Assembly (NCBI RefSeq): GCF_024753145.1
Contig: NZ_JANUGU010000001.1
Location: 124,001-188,000 of the forward strand
Direction: 5' to 3'
DNA length: 64,000 nucleotides
DNA from: Massilia terrae
GTDB taxonomy: Bacteria > Pseudomonadota > Gammaproteobacteria > Burkholderiales > Burkholderiaceae_D
A model generated the notes under the pieces. That model saw only the letters and a program-made list of their open reading frames with translations. It had not been told where the DNA came from and searched no databases. Below, piece by piece: positions 29,009 to 37,975 of this stretch (position 1 is the first letter of the stretch; each line of letters begins with the position of its first letter). The position numbers and the translations under genes are program-made.

Positions 29009-31297
29009 ATGCCGAATCAGCCAATAAAACTGCGCAGCTTGCTGCCACACGCGCTCGGCGCCTGGCTGGCGCTGGCCTTCACTGTCTTGTCGATCGTGCT
29101 GACGCTGTTGCTGGTCACGGCGCTGGAGCACAAGGCGACCGAGCAGGTGCGTGAGCAGATCGGCCAGGCGCTGGCCGAACTGGCCAAGCAATCGTCGAAC
29201 CGGCTGGAGCGCGGCATGTTCGAACGCTACCGCGAAGTCCGCCTGCTGGCCCAGCGCCGCGACCTGCGGCCGGACATGCCACTGGCGGAGCGCCGCCGGG
29301 CGCTCGACCAGGTGCAGGCCAGCTACGGCTACTACGGCTGGGTCGGCATGGCCGGGATGGACGGCAAAGTGCAGGTGGCGGCCAAGGGGCTGCTGGAGGG
29401 CATGGACGTGTCCGCGCGGCCTTGGTTCCACAATGCCCTGAACGGCATTTATGCGGACAACGTCCACGACGCGGTGCTGCTCGCGAAAATCCTGCCCAAA
29501 CAGGCCGAGCCCTGGCGCTTCGTCGACGTCGCCTTTCCCTTCCTGGACGCGAACGGCAAGCCGCTGGGCGTGATGGGTGCGCACCTGTCGTGGCAATGGG
29601 CGCGCGACGTGCAGCGCTCGGTGATGGCCGGCGTCACCGCGCACCGCAAGGCCGACGCGCTGGTGGTCGATGACAGCCGCTACGTGCTGCTGGGGCCCGC
29701 GGACCTGCTCGGCAAGCAGATTGCACAGCGTTCCTTGCAGAAGGCGCGCGACAGCAAGGACGGCGGCTTCGCCGTGGAGCAGTGGCCGGACGGCCGCTCT
29801 TACCTGGTCGGCTACGCGCGCGGCCAAGGCTACGGCGAATATCCGGGACTGGGCTGGACCGTGCTGGTGCGGCAGGACCTGGACACGGCCTACGCGCCCG
29901 TGCGCCGGCTGCGCGAATACGGGCTCGCTGCCGGCGTGGTGCTGGCGGCGCTGTTCTCGATCGGCGGCATCGCGATCGCGCGCCGCATCACGCGGCCGCT
30001 GGGCGAACTGGCGGCCTCCGCGCGCCGCATCCGCCGCGGCGAGACCGTCCCGATCGCGGTCGGCAGCGGCAGCTACGAGGAAGTGCAGTCGCTGGCGGCG
30101 ACCCTGAACGGCCTGGTGGCCGACCTCGTGAACCGGCGCCGCGACCTCGAGCAGCTCAACGCCACGCTGGAGGAGCGCGTCGAGCAGCGCACCCGCGAGC
30201 TGGAAGATGCGCTGGTGACGGTGCGCGCCAGCGAGCAGCGCATCGCCGCGATCATCGAGGCGGCGCAGGACGCTTTCGTCGGCGTCGACCTGCGCGGGAA
30301 TATCTGCGACTGGAATTCGCGCGCCGGCCAGATGTTCGGCTGGAGCCGCGACGAGGCGATCGGGCACCCGGTGGCCGGCCTGCTGGTGCCGCCGCGCTTC
30401 GCCTCCAGCGTCGACAAGGCGATCGACATGTTCAAGCTCACCGGCCGCAGCGACTTTTTGGAGCGCCATTTCGAGCGCATGGTGGTGAACCGCCGCGGCG
30501 TCGAATTCCCGGTCGAGGTGACCGCCGGCCTGGCCGGGCGCGGCGACTCGGCCTTCTTCAGCGTGTTCATCCGCGATATCTCCGAGCGCAAGAAGGTCGA
30601 GCGCATGAAGAGCGAGTTCGTGTCGACCGTGTCGCACGAGCTGCGCACGCCCCTGACCTCGATCCGCGCCTCGCTGGCGATGCTGGCCGACGGCACCGCG
30701 GGCGAGCTGCCGGACGATGTGCGCGGCCTGGTCGACATCTCGTGCGAGAGCTGCGAGCGGCTGGTGCGGCTGGTGAACGACGTGCTCGACATCCAGAAGA
30801 TCGAGTCGGGGCGAATGGAGTTCCACCTGCGCGAGCAGGCGCTGCTGCCGCTGGCCGAACACGCGCTGGAGGCCATGCAGGGCTATGCGCGCCAGCAGGG
30901 CGTCGCGCTGCGCGCCGATTTCGCGACCGATGCCGCCACGCTGCTCGCCAACGTCGACGGCGACCGCATCACGCAGGTGCTGACCAACCTGCTGTCGAAC
31001 GCGGCCAAGTTCTCGCCGCGCGGCGAGCAGGTGGTGCTGCGCCTTGACGCATACGGCGACCGTGCCCGCATCGCGGTCGAGGATCACGGCTGCGGCATGC
31101 CGGCCGATTTCATGGACCGCGTGTTCCAGCCCTTTGCGCAGGCGGATGGCGCGGATTCGCGGCAGAAGGGCGGGACCGGCCTTGGACTGTCGATCTGCAA
31201 GAGCATCGTCGAGCAGCACGGCGGCACGATCCGCTTCACGACGGCCGAAGGCGCCGGCACGACCTTCATGGTGGAACTGCCGCTGGCGCAGGCTTGA
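29009..31297 (+). CDS. Sensor histidine kinase with Cache-like sensor, HAMP and PAS domains
   Basis: A 762-residue membrane kinase. A first helix (about 16-37), a periplasmic Cache-like sensor (about 40-300, with [15 protein letters not shown] and [10 protein letters not shown]), a second helix (about 310-330), a HAMP segment with coiled coil (about 330-405), a PAS domain (about 410-525), a HisKA domain with H543 in [15 protein letters not shown], and an HATPase with DHGCGMP and [13 protein letters not shown]. No receiver domain is attached, so the partner regulator is elsewhere; the single-domain regulator at 35763-36155 is one candidate by proximity only. Confidence 0.93.
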   Translation: MPNQPIKLRSLLPHALGAWLALAFTVLSIVLTLLLVTALEHKATEQVREQIGQALAELAKQSSNRLERGMFERYREVRLLAQRRDLRPDMPLAERRRALDQVQASYGYYGWVGMAGMDGKVQVAAKGLLEGMDVSARPWFHNALNGIYADNVHDAVLLAKILPKQAEPWRFVDVAFPFLDANGKPLGVMGAHLSWQWARDVQRSVMAGVTAHRKADALVVDDSRYVLLGPADLLGKQIAQRSLQKARDSKDGGFAVEQWPDGRSYLVGYARGQGYGEYPGLGWTVLVRQDLDTAYAPVRRLREYGLAAGVVLAALFSIGGIAIARRITRPLGELAASARRIRRGETVPIAVGSGSYEEVQSLAATLNGLVADLVNRRRDLEQLNATLEERVEQRTRELEDALVTVRASEQRIAAIIEAAQDAFVGVDLRGNICDWNSRAGQMFGWSRDEAIGHPVAGLLVPPRFASSVDKAIDMFKLTGRSDFLERHFERMVVNRRGVEFPVEVTAGLAGRGDSAFFSVFIRDISERKKVERMKSEFVSTVSHELRTPLTSIRASLAMLADGTAGELPDDVRGLVDISCESCERLVRLVNDVLDIQKIESGRMEFHLREQALLPLAEHALEAMQGYARQQGVALRADFATDAATLLANVDGDRITQVLTNLLSNAAKFSPRGEQVVLRLDAYGDRARIAVEDHGCGMPADFMDRVFQPFAQADGADSRQKGGTGLGLSICKSIVEQHGGTIRFTTAEGAGTTFMVELPLAQA

Positions 31298-31306
31298 GAT
31301 GGCGCT

Positions 31307-31600
31307 TTAGCCGGCGGTGATCTGGCACACCAGCTGCTGCGCGGCGACCAGCCGCGGCGGCGGCGAGCAGTGGCAGATGCACAGGTCGTCGTGCAGGGCG
31401 ACCTGCCTGCCCTTGACCCGTTCGCTCAGGCGCGGGCCGTCCGGCTTGATGACGCCAACCGAGTGGCATTTCGGGCATTTGACGTGGTCGTCTTCGAGCG
31501 CGACCGGCACGCCGTTGACCCGCCGGAAGTGGCTGGCCGAGATGACCTCGCCGCCATTGGTGGTGGCTGCACCCAAGGTAACGAGGTATCGCTTCAGCAT
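31307..31600 (-). CDS. PAAR domain protein
   Basis: A 97-residue protein matching the PAAR fold that caps the VgrG spike of type VI secretion systems. It opens MLKRYLVTLGAATTNGGEVI, has a CPKCHS pair in the middle and CICHCSPPP near the end, which would supply zinc ligands at the tip. I took the ATG at 31600 (preceded by GGCGGGGG) rather than 31627. No VgrG, effector or other T6SS gene is nearby, so it is an isolated PAAR gene. Confidence 0.82.
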   Translation of the reverse strand: MLKRYLVTLGAATTNGGEVISASHFRRVNGVPVALEDDHVKCPKCHSVGVIKPDGPRLSERVKGRQVALHDDLCICHCSPPPRLVAAQQLVCQITAG

Positions 31601-31673
31601 GACGGCCCCCGCCGGGAATCCCGCCAATCCAATCTAGCGAGGGAAGGGGGCGGTATCTTTGCGACAGCGCAAA

Positions 31674-33296
31674 TCAGCGCAGTCCGTGCACCGCCATGCC
31701 GCCAAACGAGGGCCAGGCCGAGAAGTCACGCTCCAGCGCCGGCAGCATCTCGCGCAGGCCCGGCATGTCGGCGCTGAAGGTGGTGGCGCTGCCGTCCAGT
31801 TCACGGCTGCCGCTCAAGCGGTAAGGCTGCGCGCCCACGCCGGGTTTGCGCAAAGTCACCAGCACCTGCTGCGGCCCCAGGCCGACCACCAGCAAATCGC
31901 CGGCGCCGCTGGTGCGCACATAGCGGCGCTGCGTCTGGGGCTCGATCGGGCCGGCTTCGAGCGCGATGCGCACCTGCTTGCCAGCGGCTTGCGCCCAGTC
32001 GAGGAAGGGCGCGGCGAAACGGTGGACCTGGCCGGGATCGGTGCGGTAGTCCATCACCGTCAGGCCATCCGCCGCGCGCGCCAGCCCGGCCAGCAGATCG
32101 TCGCGTCCGGCCCACCAGAACGGAACGACGAAATCGAGATGCAGCGGGCCGGCCGCCGCGCGCAGCGCCTGCGCCAGCGCCAGGTAGCGCTGGTTCCACG
32201 CGTCGGGCGCAAGATGGTATTGCCCGAGCAAATAGGGTTCGATGTCGAACTGGATGCCGTCGAGCCGCGCTGCCGCATCGGCCTTGCTGTTGTAGCTGGC
32301 GTAGGCCTGCGCCAGCCGCACGGCGGCGGCCTGCTCGGACGGCAGCACCATGTGCGGGTCGCCGTCCACGCTCCACACCGCGATGTGCTGGCGATGCGCA
32401 CCTTGCACGAAGCTCGCCAGTTGCTCCGGCTCGCGCACGCCATCGGCGCTCGTCGGCACCGTGATGAACAGCAGGCCGATGCCCTGTTCGCGCGCCCACG
32501 AGAGCAGCGCGTCGCCGTCGTCCTGCCACTGCGCGGCGCGCCAGATCCAGGTCGCGCGCGGACCGGGCGCGCGTGCCTGCGGCTCGAGGGTGAGCGAGGC
32601 CACGGTCAGGCTGGCGTCTGCGTTGGGGCAGTTGATCACGAAGTGGCGCCATTGCGCGCCATCGAGGCCGGATGGCAGCGGGAGCGCGGTCGCACCGATC
32701 GTCCCCATCGGCACGGCGCTTTCGGCGCGTGCATGCGCGGTATCGGCCACTTGCAACTCGAAGCTGCCATGCGCGTTCGCCTGCGCGCGCAGCGCGGCGG
32801 GAGCGCGCGGCAGGTACCACGGTCCGGACAGCAGTACGCCAGCCGGGCGCTGGCCCGCACGGCAGCTCAGTTCCAGCGCCGTGCCGTTCAGGCGCGCCTG
32901 CACGCGTTCCTCCGCGCCGAAGGTACGCAGCGTCGATTGCGGCAGCAGGTTCGCGTGGAAGGGCATCGGTGCCGGCGGTTCCGGCAACGGCTTCGCGGGC
33001 GGCAGCGTGGGTTCGCTCACGTCGAAGCGGCCATCCTTGACGGAACCCAGCAGCAGGATCGTGTCTTCGGGCCGCGCGCCGGCCGGCAAGGGGTAGACCG
33101 TGTCGACCCGGGCGCTATCCACGCCGATTTGAGTGCTGACGCAAGCGGGCATCGACGGCTGGCCCGACACCACGATGCGCGCGGCGCGGCCGTCCGGCAT
33201 CGTGGCCGCGCCATGCTCGTCCGGGCACAGGTGCAGCCAGGCGGCGCGCGCTGGACCGGTCACGGCAAGCAGCAGGATGAAGAGAAGACGCACCAC
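31674..33296 (-). CDS. Exported GH18-like TIM-barrel protein (possibly DUF3142)
   Basis: A 540-residue protein with a signal peptide (about 1-18, cut near ARAAW). The N-terminal half looks like beta-sandwich; from about residue 248 the sequence reads like a TIM barrel. DGIQFDIE (346-353) resembles the GH18 chitinase motif DGxDxDxE with its first inner Asp replaced by Gln and the catalytic-type E353 kept; MDYRTD (415-420) fits the later GH18 strand. It ends the RR-HEAT-GT2 unit, 3 bp after the synthase gene, which suggests trimming or modifying the glycan made by it. No function is established. Confidence 0.65.
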   Translation of the reverse strand: MVRLLFILLLAVTGPARAAWLHLCPDEHGAATMPDGRAARIVVSGQPSMPACVSTQIGVDSARVDTVYPLPAGARPEDTILLLGSVKDGRFDVSEPTLPPAKPLPEPPAPMPFHANLLPQSTLRTFGAEERVQARLNGTALELSCRAGQRPAGVLLSGPWYLPRAPAALRAQANAHGSFELQVADTAHARAESAVPMGTIGATALPLPSGLDGAQWRHFVINCPNADASLTVASLTLEPQARAPGPRATWIWRAAQWQDDGDALLSWAREQGIGLLFITVPTSADGVREPEQLASFVQGAHRQHIAVWSVDGDPHMVLPSEQAAAVRLAQAYASYNSKADAAARLDGIQFDIEPYLLGQYHLAPDAWNQRYLALAQALRAAAGPLHLDFVVPFWWAGRDDLLAGLARAADGLTVMDYRTDPGQVHRFAAPFLDWAQAAGKQVRIALEAGPIEPQTQRRYVRTSGAGDLLVVGLGPQQVLVTLRKPGVGAQPYRLSGSRELDGSATTFSADMPGLREMLPALERDFSAWPSFGGMAVHGLR

Positions 33297-33299
33297 AGC

Positions 33300-34712
33300 T
33301 TATTTCGCCTGGCCGCTCTGCCAGCTGCCCTTGCGCTTCATCGCGCCCCAGCTGGATTCCTTCTGCACCGCCCAGCGGTACAGGCCGATCAGGCGCCACG
33401 CCGTGTTGAGCTGGCGGTAGCCGAAGTTCTCCGCCAGCACCAGCAAGCCGAGCATGAGCAGCTGCCTGCCTTTCGGGTACATGTGGAAGGACATCTCCTC
33501 CAGCAGCAAGCCGGACGCCGACAGCAGCACGCCCAAGCCGATGGCGACGAACAGGAAGGAGCCGAATGCGCTCCACGAGATCGCGCCGGCCATGAAGGCG
33601 GCAATCATGAAGATGTAGCCGCCCAGTTCCAGCACGGGGCCGAGCCATTCGAAGGCCACCATGAAGGGGAAGGCCAGCCAGCCGGGCGGGCCGCCGTTCC
33701 GCGAGAACATCAGGCCCCAGTTGGCGTTCAGGCTCTCCGACAGGCCACGCTGCCAGCGGATGCGCTGGTTCTTGAGCGTCTTGAAGTCTTCCGGCGCCTC
33801 GGTCCAGCACACCGGGTTCGGCACGAACTCGACGCGGTAGGGCTGGCGCCGCGCGCGCAGCATGCGGTGCATGCGCGCGACCAGCTCCATGTCCTCGCCG
33901 ATGGTGCCGACGCGGTAGCCGCCGGCCTCGATCACCACGTCCTTGCGGAATACGCCGAATGCGCCGGAGATGATCAGCATCGCGTCCATCGCGGACCAGC
34001 CGAGCCGCCCGAACAGGAAGGCGCGCAGGTACTCCACCACCTGGAACATCGCCCAGATATTCTTCGGCAGGCCGATCCGGGTCAGGAAGCCGCCCTCGAC
34101 GACGCAGCCGTTCGCCACGCGCACCGTGCCGCCGGTGGCGACCACGGTGGGATCGCGCAGGAAGGGCTCGGTCACCTTGACCAGGCTGTCGCGCTGCAGG
34201 ATCGAATCGGCGTCCACGCCGCAGTACAGCGGATAGCGCGAGGCGTTGATGCCGGCGTTGAGGGAGTCGGCCTTGCCGCCGTTGACCTTGTCGATCACGC
34301 GCAGGTTCGGGTGCGTGGTGGAGCGGTAGATGCCGCGCGTGTCCTTGGTCGGCAGCTTGCGGCGGTAGGCTTCGGGGAAGGGCAGCAGGGCGAATTCGCG
34401 CTTGAGCACGTCCAGCGTGCCGTCCCTCGAGCCGTCGTTGATGACGATGACCTCGAACTCCGAATACGTCAGCTGCAGCATCGAGCGCACCGAGGCCGCG
34501 ATGGTCGCCTCCTCGTTATAGGCCGGGACCAGGATGCTGACCGGCGGTTCGAGGCCCGAGTAGGCGCGCGGCAGGTCGTCGAAGAAGGCTTCCTGCGCGC
34601 TGCGCCGCAACGCCTTCAGCGACATCAGGTTGAGCAGCAGGTAGCCGCCGTTCAGCGCGATGAAATAGCACAGCACGAACCAGGTGACGAATTCGATGAC
34701 GGTGTGGTTCAT
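33300..34712 (-). CDS. Family 2 glycosyltransferase, processive polysaccharide synthase type
   Basis: A 470-residue inner-membrane enzyme. An N-terminal helix (about 10-30) is followed by the GT2 domain: ILVPAYNEEATI (60-71), INDGSRDGT (91-99), NGGKADSLNAG (144-154), the metal-binding DAD (167-169), GEDME (272-276) and QRIRW (316-320), which is the QxxRW motif of processive synthases such as PgaC, hyaluronan and cellulose synthases. Three to four C-terminal helices follow. The start overlaps the HEAT gene stop (ATGA). The sugar donor cannot be read. Confidence 0.9.
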   Translation of the reverse strand: MNHTVIEFVTWFVLCYFIALNGGYLLLNLMSLKALRRSAQEAFFDDLPRAYSGLEPPVSILVPAYNEEATIAASVRSMLQLTYSEFEVIVINDGSRDGTLDVLKREFALLPFPEAYRRKLPTKDTRGIYRSTTHPNLRVIDKVNGGKADSLNAGINASRYPLYCGVDADSILQRDSLVKVTEPFLRDPTVVATGGTVRVANGCVVEGGFLTRIGLPKNIWAMFQVVEYLRAFLFGRLGWSAMDAMLIISGAFGVFRKDVVIEAGGYRVGTIGEDMELVARMHRMLRARRQPYRVEFVPNPVCWTEAPEDFKTLKNQRIRWQRGLSESLNANWGLMFSRNGGPPGWLAFPFMVAFEWLGPVLELGGYIFMIAAFMAGAISWSAFGSFLFVAIGLGVLLSASGLLLEEMSFHMYPKGRQLLMLGLLVLAENFGYRQLNTAWRLIGLYRWAVQKESSWGAMKRKGSWQSGQAK

Positions 34713-35749
34713 GCCTGTCCTTTTTCGGCCATCACCTGGGCCAGCATGTCGGTGGCGAAGCGGTCGGACAGGCGCGCGCGCACGGCGCCGACCGGCTCGC
34801 CGTACAAGTTGGCCAGCTCCACCAGCGACTGGGCCGCGCGGTAGCGCACCCACCATTCCGGATCGGCCAGCAGCTGCGCGAGCGCTTCGATGTCGCCCGG
34901 TGCGCCGATGCGGCCGAGCGCGCGTGCGGCCTGCACCCGCACCTGCCAGTGCGCGTGGCCCAGCAGGCGGCGCACCGATTCCAGCGCATCCGGCAAGGCC
35001 ACGCCGCGCAGGGCGGCCACCACCACGGCGATGTCTTCGCTGGCCAGCGCGCGCTCCAGCACCGCAGGCGGCAGCTGCATGCGCAGCGCTTCGGCCATGC
35101 GCAGGGCGCGCGGCAGCCGGGCATCGGGCAGGGCGGGCAGCAGGCGCGCCAGCACTTGCGCGGCCGGCGCGCTGGCTTCCTGCAGCATCCCCGCCACGTG
35201 CGGCAGCGCCCAATCTTCGTTATCCACGAACTGCGGCATGATGCGTTCGGCCGCCGCCTGCGGATCGATATGGATCAGTGCCCAGGCCGCGGTGAGCGCC
35301 AGCGCGCGGTCGGGCAGCTCGGACAGCGCCTGCAGCTGGGACCAGGCCTGCTGGTCGCGCAGGTAGCCGAGCGTGAGGGCGGCCAGCATCTGCTCCGTGC
35401 GCGGGCCACCGAGCATGGCTCGTGCCGAGCTGTCCATGCCCAGCTGGCGCGCGATGGCATTGAGGGCGTCGCGCGCTTCGCCGCGCAGTGAGCGCTGGAG
35501 GTGGACCCACAGCTTGAGGAAGGGCAGGCGTTCGCGCCTCGCCATGGCGGGCAGCGGCGGCTGTTCGCCGACGATGGCCGCATGCAGCACCGGGCGCCAC
35601 TTGTCGATCGCGCCCTGTTCGATGCGCTCGCCGCGGCGCAGCGCCACGCGCAGGCGCACGATCTGCAGGCTCAGGACGAGCGTCAGCAGCAGGGCGGCGA
35701 CGCCGGTCCAGAATGCGGCGGCGACGATCGGGTCGGGCAGGGTCGGCAA
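34709..35749 (-). CDS. Membrane-anchored HEAT-repeat protein
   Basis: A 346-residue protein with one N-terminal membrane helix (about 8-33) and a soluble remainder of helical repeats. HEAT/PBS-lyase-type repeats are clearest at the C terminus: VRRLLGHAHWQVRVQAARALGRIG and IEALAQLLADPEWWVRYRAAQSLVEL (about 258-312). Such solenoids bind partner proteins. It sits between the response regulator (13 bp gap) and the GT2 synthase (overlap), so it probably links regulator and synthase at the membrane; that is inference. Confidence 0.82.
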   Translation of the reverse strand: MPTLPDPIVAAAFWTGVAALLLTLVLSLQIVRLRVALRRGERIEQGAIDKWRPVLHAAIVGEQPPLPAMARRERLPFLKLWVHLQRSLRGEARDALNAIARQLGMDSSARAMLGGPRTEQMLAALTLGYLRDQQAWSQLQALSELPDRALALTAAWALIHIDPQAAAERIMPQFVDNEDWALPHVAGMLQEASAPAAQVLARLLPALPDARLPRALRMAEALRMQLPPAVLERALASEDIAVVVAALRGVALPDALESVRRLLGHAHWQVRVQAARALGRIGAPGDIEALAQLLADPEWWVRYRAAQSLVELANLYGEPVGAVRARLSDRFATDMLAQVMAEKGQA

Positions 35750-35762
35750 GACGCGGGGGCGG

Positions 35763-36155
35763 TCAGGCCGGCACGCGCAGGGCGCGGCGCACGCGCGCCA
35801 GCAGTTCGTTGGGCTGGAACGGCTTGGCGATAAAGTCGTCGGCGCCGGCGTCGAGCGCGCGCACCGTGTCCTGCTCCGCGTTCTTCGCGGTCAGCATCAG
35901 GATCGGCACGCCGGCCCAGGCGGCGCGGGCGCGGATCCGGCGCACGATCTCGAAACCATCCACGTAGGGCAGCATCACGTCCAGCAGCACGAGATCCGGT
36001 GCATCATGCGCGGCCACGTGCTCGGACGCGGCACGGCCGTCGGCCACGAGCGTCACGCGATAGCCCTGGCGCTCGAACATGAAGCTCAGGACTTTGGCGA
36101 TGTGCTCGTCATCTTCCACAACGAGAATGGATTGGGCGGGCTGATCGTTCGGCAT
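35763..36155 (-). CDS. Single-domain response regulator
   Basis: A 130-residue receiver domain without an output domain. The acidic pocket is EDD (14-16), the phospho-acceptor is D59 in LVLLDVMLPY, and the switch residues are T89 and K111 (LMLTAK, FIAKPF). ATG 36155 was preferred over the TTG at 36170. As the first gene of the unit with the HEAT protein, the GT2 synthase and the GH18-like protein, it likely acts by protein contact rather than DNA binding. Confidence 0.92.
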   Translation of the reverse strand: MPNDQPAQSILVVEDDEHIAKVLSFMFERQGYRVTLVADGRAASEHVAAHDAPDLVLLDVMLPYVDGFEIVRRIRARAAWAGVPILMLTAKNAEQDTVRALDAGADDFIAKPFQPNELLARVRRALRVPA

Positions 36156-36182
36156 GATTGGGCTCGGCAATTAGATGGCGTC

Positions 36183-36188
36183 ATTATA
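36183..36188 (-). promoter_or_regulatory. -10 box before the response regulator unit
   Basis: On the minus strand this reads TATAAT, a perfect -10 hexamer, 28 bp before the ATG at 36155. The best -35 candidate, TTGATT, lies 20 bp upstream, longer than ideal, so a different activator-dependent promoter is possible. Confidence 0.45.
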
Positions 36189-36335
36189 GCCAAGCCCAAG
36201 CTTCTTAAAATCAATAACTTGCGGTCGTTTTCCCGCCAAATCGGCCGTTTGTCGGCGCCTTGAAAGACAAGTGGATAACGCTTGTTGTGCTCCCATTATC
36301 GTTGCGTGACGATAAGACAAGCCCTGCGGTTAAGC

Positions 36336-37037
36336 TCAGCCTGGCAGATCAAACACCAGCACTTCGGCATCCACCGCATCGTTCAGCTTGACCGAGGTCT
36401 CCCGCGTGAGCTTGAGCGCATCGCCCGCATGCAGCTCCGCGCCGTTCACCCGCACCGTGCCGCGGATCACGTGCACATAGGCGCGGCGGCCGAAATCAAG
36501 CATGTGCTCGACATCTTCCTTGGCTTCCAGGATCGTGGCGTAGACGGCGGCATCCTGGTGGATCGTCACCGAGCCGTCGCGGCCGTCGCTGGACGCGATC
36601 AGGCGCAGGTGGCCGCGCTTGGATTCGGGCGAGAAGTGCTTTTCCTCGTAGCTGGGCGGGATGCCGAGTTCGTTCGGCTGGATCCAGATTTGCAGGAAGT
36701 GCACGGATTCCGTGCGCGAGCCATTGAATTCGCTGTGGCGCACGCCGGTGCCGGCGCTCATGCGCTGGACGTCGCCGTAATGCAGGACCGAGCCGGTGCC
36801 CATGCTGTCCTGGTGCTCCAGCGCGCCGGACAACACGTAGGAAATGATATCCATGTCGCGGTGGGCGTGGGCGCCGAAGCCCATGCCGGGCGCGACGCGG
36901 TCTTCGTTGATGACCAGCAGCGGACCGAAGCCGGTGTGGCGCGGATCATGGTAGGACGCGAAGGAAAAGCTGTGGTGCGAATCGAGCCAGCCGTGGTCGG
37001 CGTGGCCGCGTTCCTCGCTTCTGCGGACTTCAAGCAT
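36336..37037 (-). CDS. Pirin family protein
   Basis: A 233-residue bicupin. The N-terminal cupin has the metal-binding stretch HAHRDMDIISYVLSGALEHQ (about 57-76) with His ligands, and the segment MSAGTGVRHSEFN; the second cupin is degenerate. The family includes YhhW-type quercetinase and redox sensors. The ribosome-binding site AAAGGAGGAG is strong. The gene stands alone, divergent from the HExxH protein gene. Confidence 0.92.
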   Translation of the reverse strand: MLEVRRSEERGHADHGWLDSHHSFSFASYHDPRHTGFGPLLVINEDRVAPGMGFGAHAHRDMDIISYVLSGALEHQDSMGTGSVLHYGDVQRMSAGTGVRHSEFNGSRTESVHFLQIWIQPNELGIPPSYEEKHFSPESKRGHLRLIASSDGRDGSVTIHQDAAVYATILEAKEDVEHMLDFGRRAYVHVIRGTVRVNGAELHAGDALKLTRETSVKLNDAVDAEVLVFDLPG

Positions 37038-37050
37038 GATGTCTCCTCCT

Positions 37051-37079
37051 TTGTTGGGTTTTCTTGTTTCTGCTAGGAT
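37051..37079 (+). promoter_or_regulatory. Probable promoter for the exported HExxH protein
   Basis: TTGTTG (37051-37056) and TAGGAT (37074-37079) are 17 bp apart, 27 bp before ATG 37107. The -35 box overlaps DNA encoding the ribosome-binding site of the divergent pirin gene. Confidence 0.45.
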
Positions 37080-37106
37080 CGGCTACCCGATACCAGACAC
37101 TCAATC

Positions 37107-37700
37107 ATGATCCGATTCCTCGTCGCTTGCATCGCATCGCTGGCCGTTTCCGCGTCCGCGCTCGCGGCCGATGCGCACGGTTTCCACATCGAAGACCCGC
37201 AAGGCGCCTTGTCCGCCGACACCCAGGCTGCCCTGGACGCCCAGCTGCAGATCGTCGAATCCGTCGGCTTGCCGCAAATGGTGCTCGACAAGATGCGCCA
37301 GACGCCCATCGTCATCGACCCCAGCCTGCGCGGCCAGCCGGGCGTCTTCATGCCCCGCAACGGCGGCGTGGTGGTAGTGCGCCCGTTTGCCTTCCCGGCC
37401 AACAAACCCATCCTGCTGCACGAACTGCTGCATGCCTACGATTTCAAGGTGCTCGGCATGGCCGACCCGAAAGTCGCCGCCGCCTACCGCAACGCCAGGG
37501 CGAATCCCGCTTTCCCGGCGCAGTTCCAATCCTCCCACTTCCTGGCCAATGCCAAGGAATTCTTTGCCGTCACCGGCACGCTCTACCTGTTCGGCGACAT
37601 CCAACAGCCGCCGTTCGGTTGCGCCAGCCTGTCCAAGCTGGGGCAGGACTACCTCGACTTCCTCGCCGCGCAGTTCGGCCCGCATTCCTGCAAGGGCTGA
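37107..37700 (+). CDS. Exported protein with HExxH metallopeptidase-like motif
   Basis: A 197-residue protein with a clear signal peptide (about 1-21, cut after ASALAAD-like site). HELLHAYD (about 110-117) fits the HExxH zinc-peptidase motif, and a downstream Glu in NAKEFFAVTG (about 148-157) could be the third ligand, as in gluzincin-type or anthrax-factor-like folds. No family name is certain. The neighbours give no further clue; a small secreted or periplasmic peptidase is likely. Confidence 0.7.
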   Translation: MIRFLVACIASLAVSASALAADAHGFHIEDPQGALSADTQAALDAQLQIVESVGLPQMVLDKMRQTPIVIDPSLRGQPGVFMPRNGGVVVVRPFAFPANKPILLHELLHAYDFKVLGMADPKVAAAYRNARANPAFPAQFQSSHFLANAKEFFAVTGTLYLFGDIQQPPFGCASLSKLGQDYLDFLAAQFGPHSCKG

Positions 37701-37701
37701 G

Positions 37702-37914
37702 CTAGCGTCCGCGCAGGGGATCGAGCAGGCCGCGCAGGGCGTTGTGGTCGATCTCGTACATCAGCTCCAGCAACTGGCCCAGCTCGCCGCGCGGGAAGCC
37801 CTCGCGCGCGAACCAGCCGAGGTAGTGGCCGGGCAGGTCGGCGAGCTTCCTGCCCTGGTATTTCCCGAAGGGCATCTCTCGCGTCAGCAGCAATTGCAGG
37901 TGTTCCGGTTTCAT
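37702..37914 (-). CDS. DUF3820 family protein
   Basis: A 70-residue cytoplasmic protein with the family core MPFGKYQGRKLADLPGHYLGWFAREGFPRGELG (about 14-46). The family is widespread in proteobacteria and partly fused to exonuclease-like domains; its function is unknown. The start ATG 37914 gives the family N terminus; the open frame further upstream is not used. Its stop lies 2 bp from the convergent HExxH gene. Confidence 0.85.
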   Translation of the reverse strand: MKPEHLQLLLTREMPFGKYQGRKLADLPGHYLGWFAREGFPRGELGQLLELMYEIDHNALRGLLDPLRGR

Positions 37915-37975
37915 TACCTGACACTTTAGCAAACATCGGGGCCGGTGATGTAGCATGGACCGCCAGGAGGCTGGC

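Noticed and set aside
31659..34844. A 1061-codon plus-strand open frame.
   Set aside because: It lies opposite the GH18-like and GT2 genes, has a composition typical of a shadow frame and no recognisable domain.
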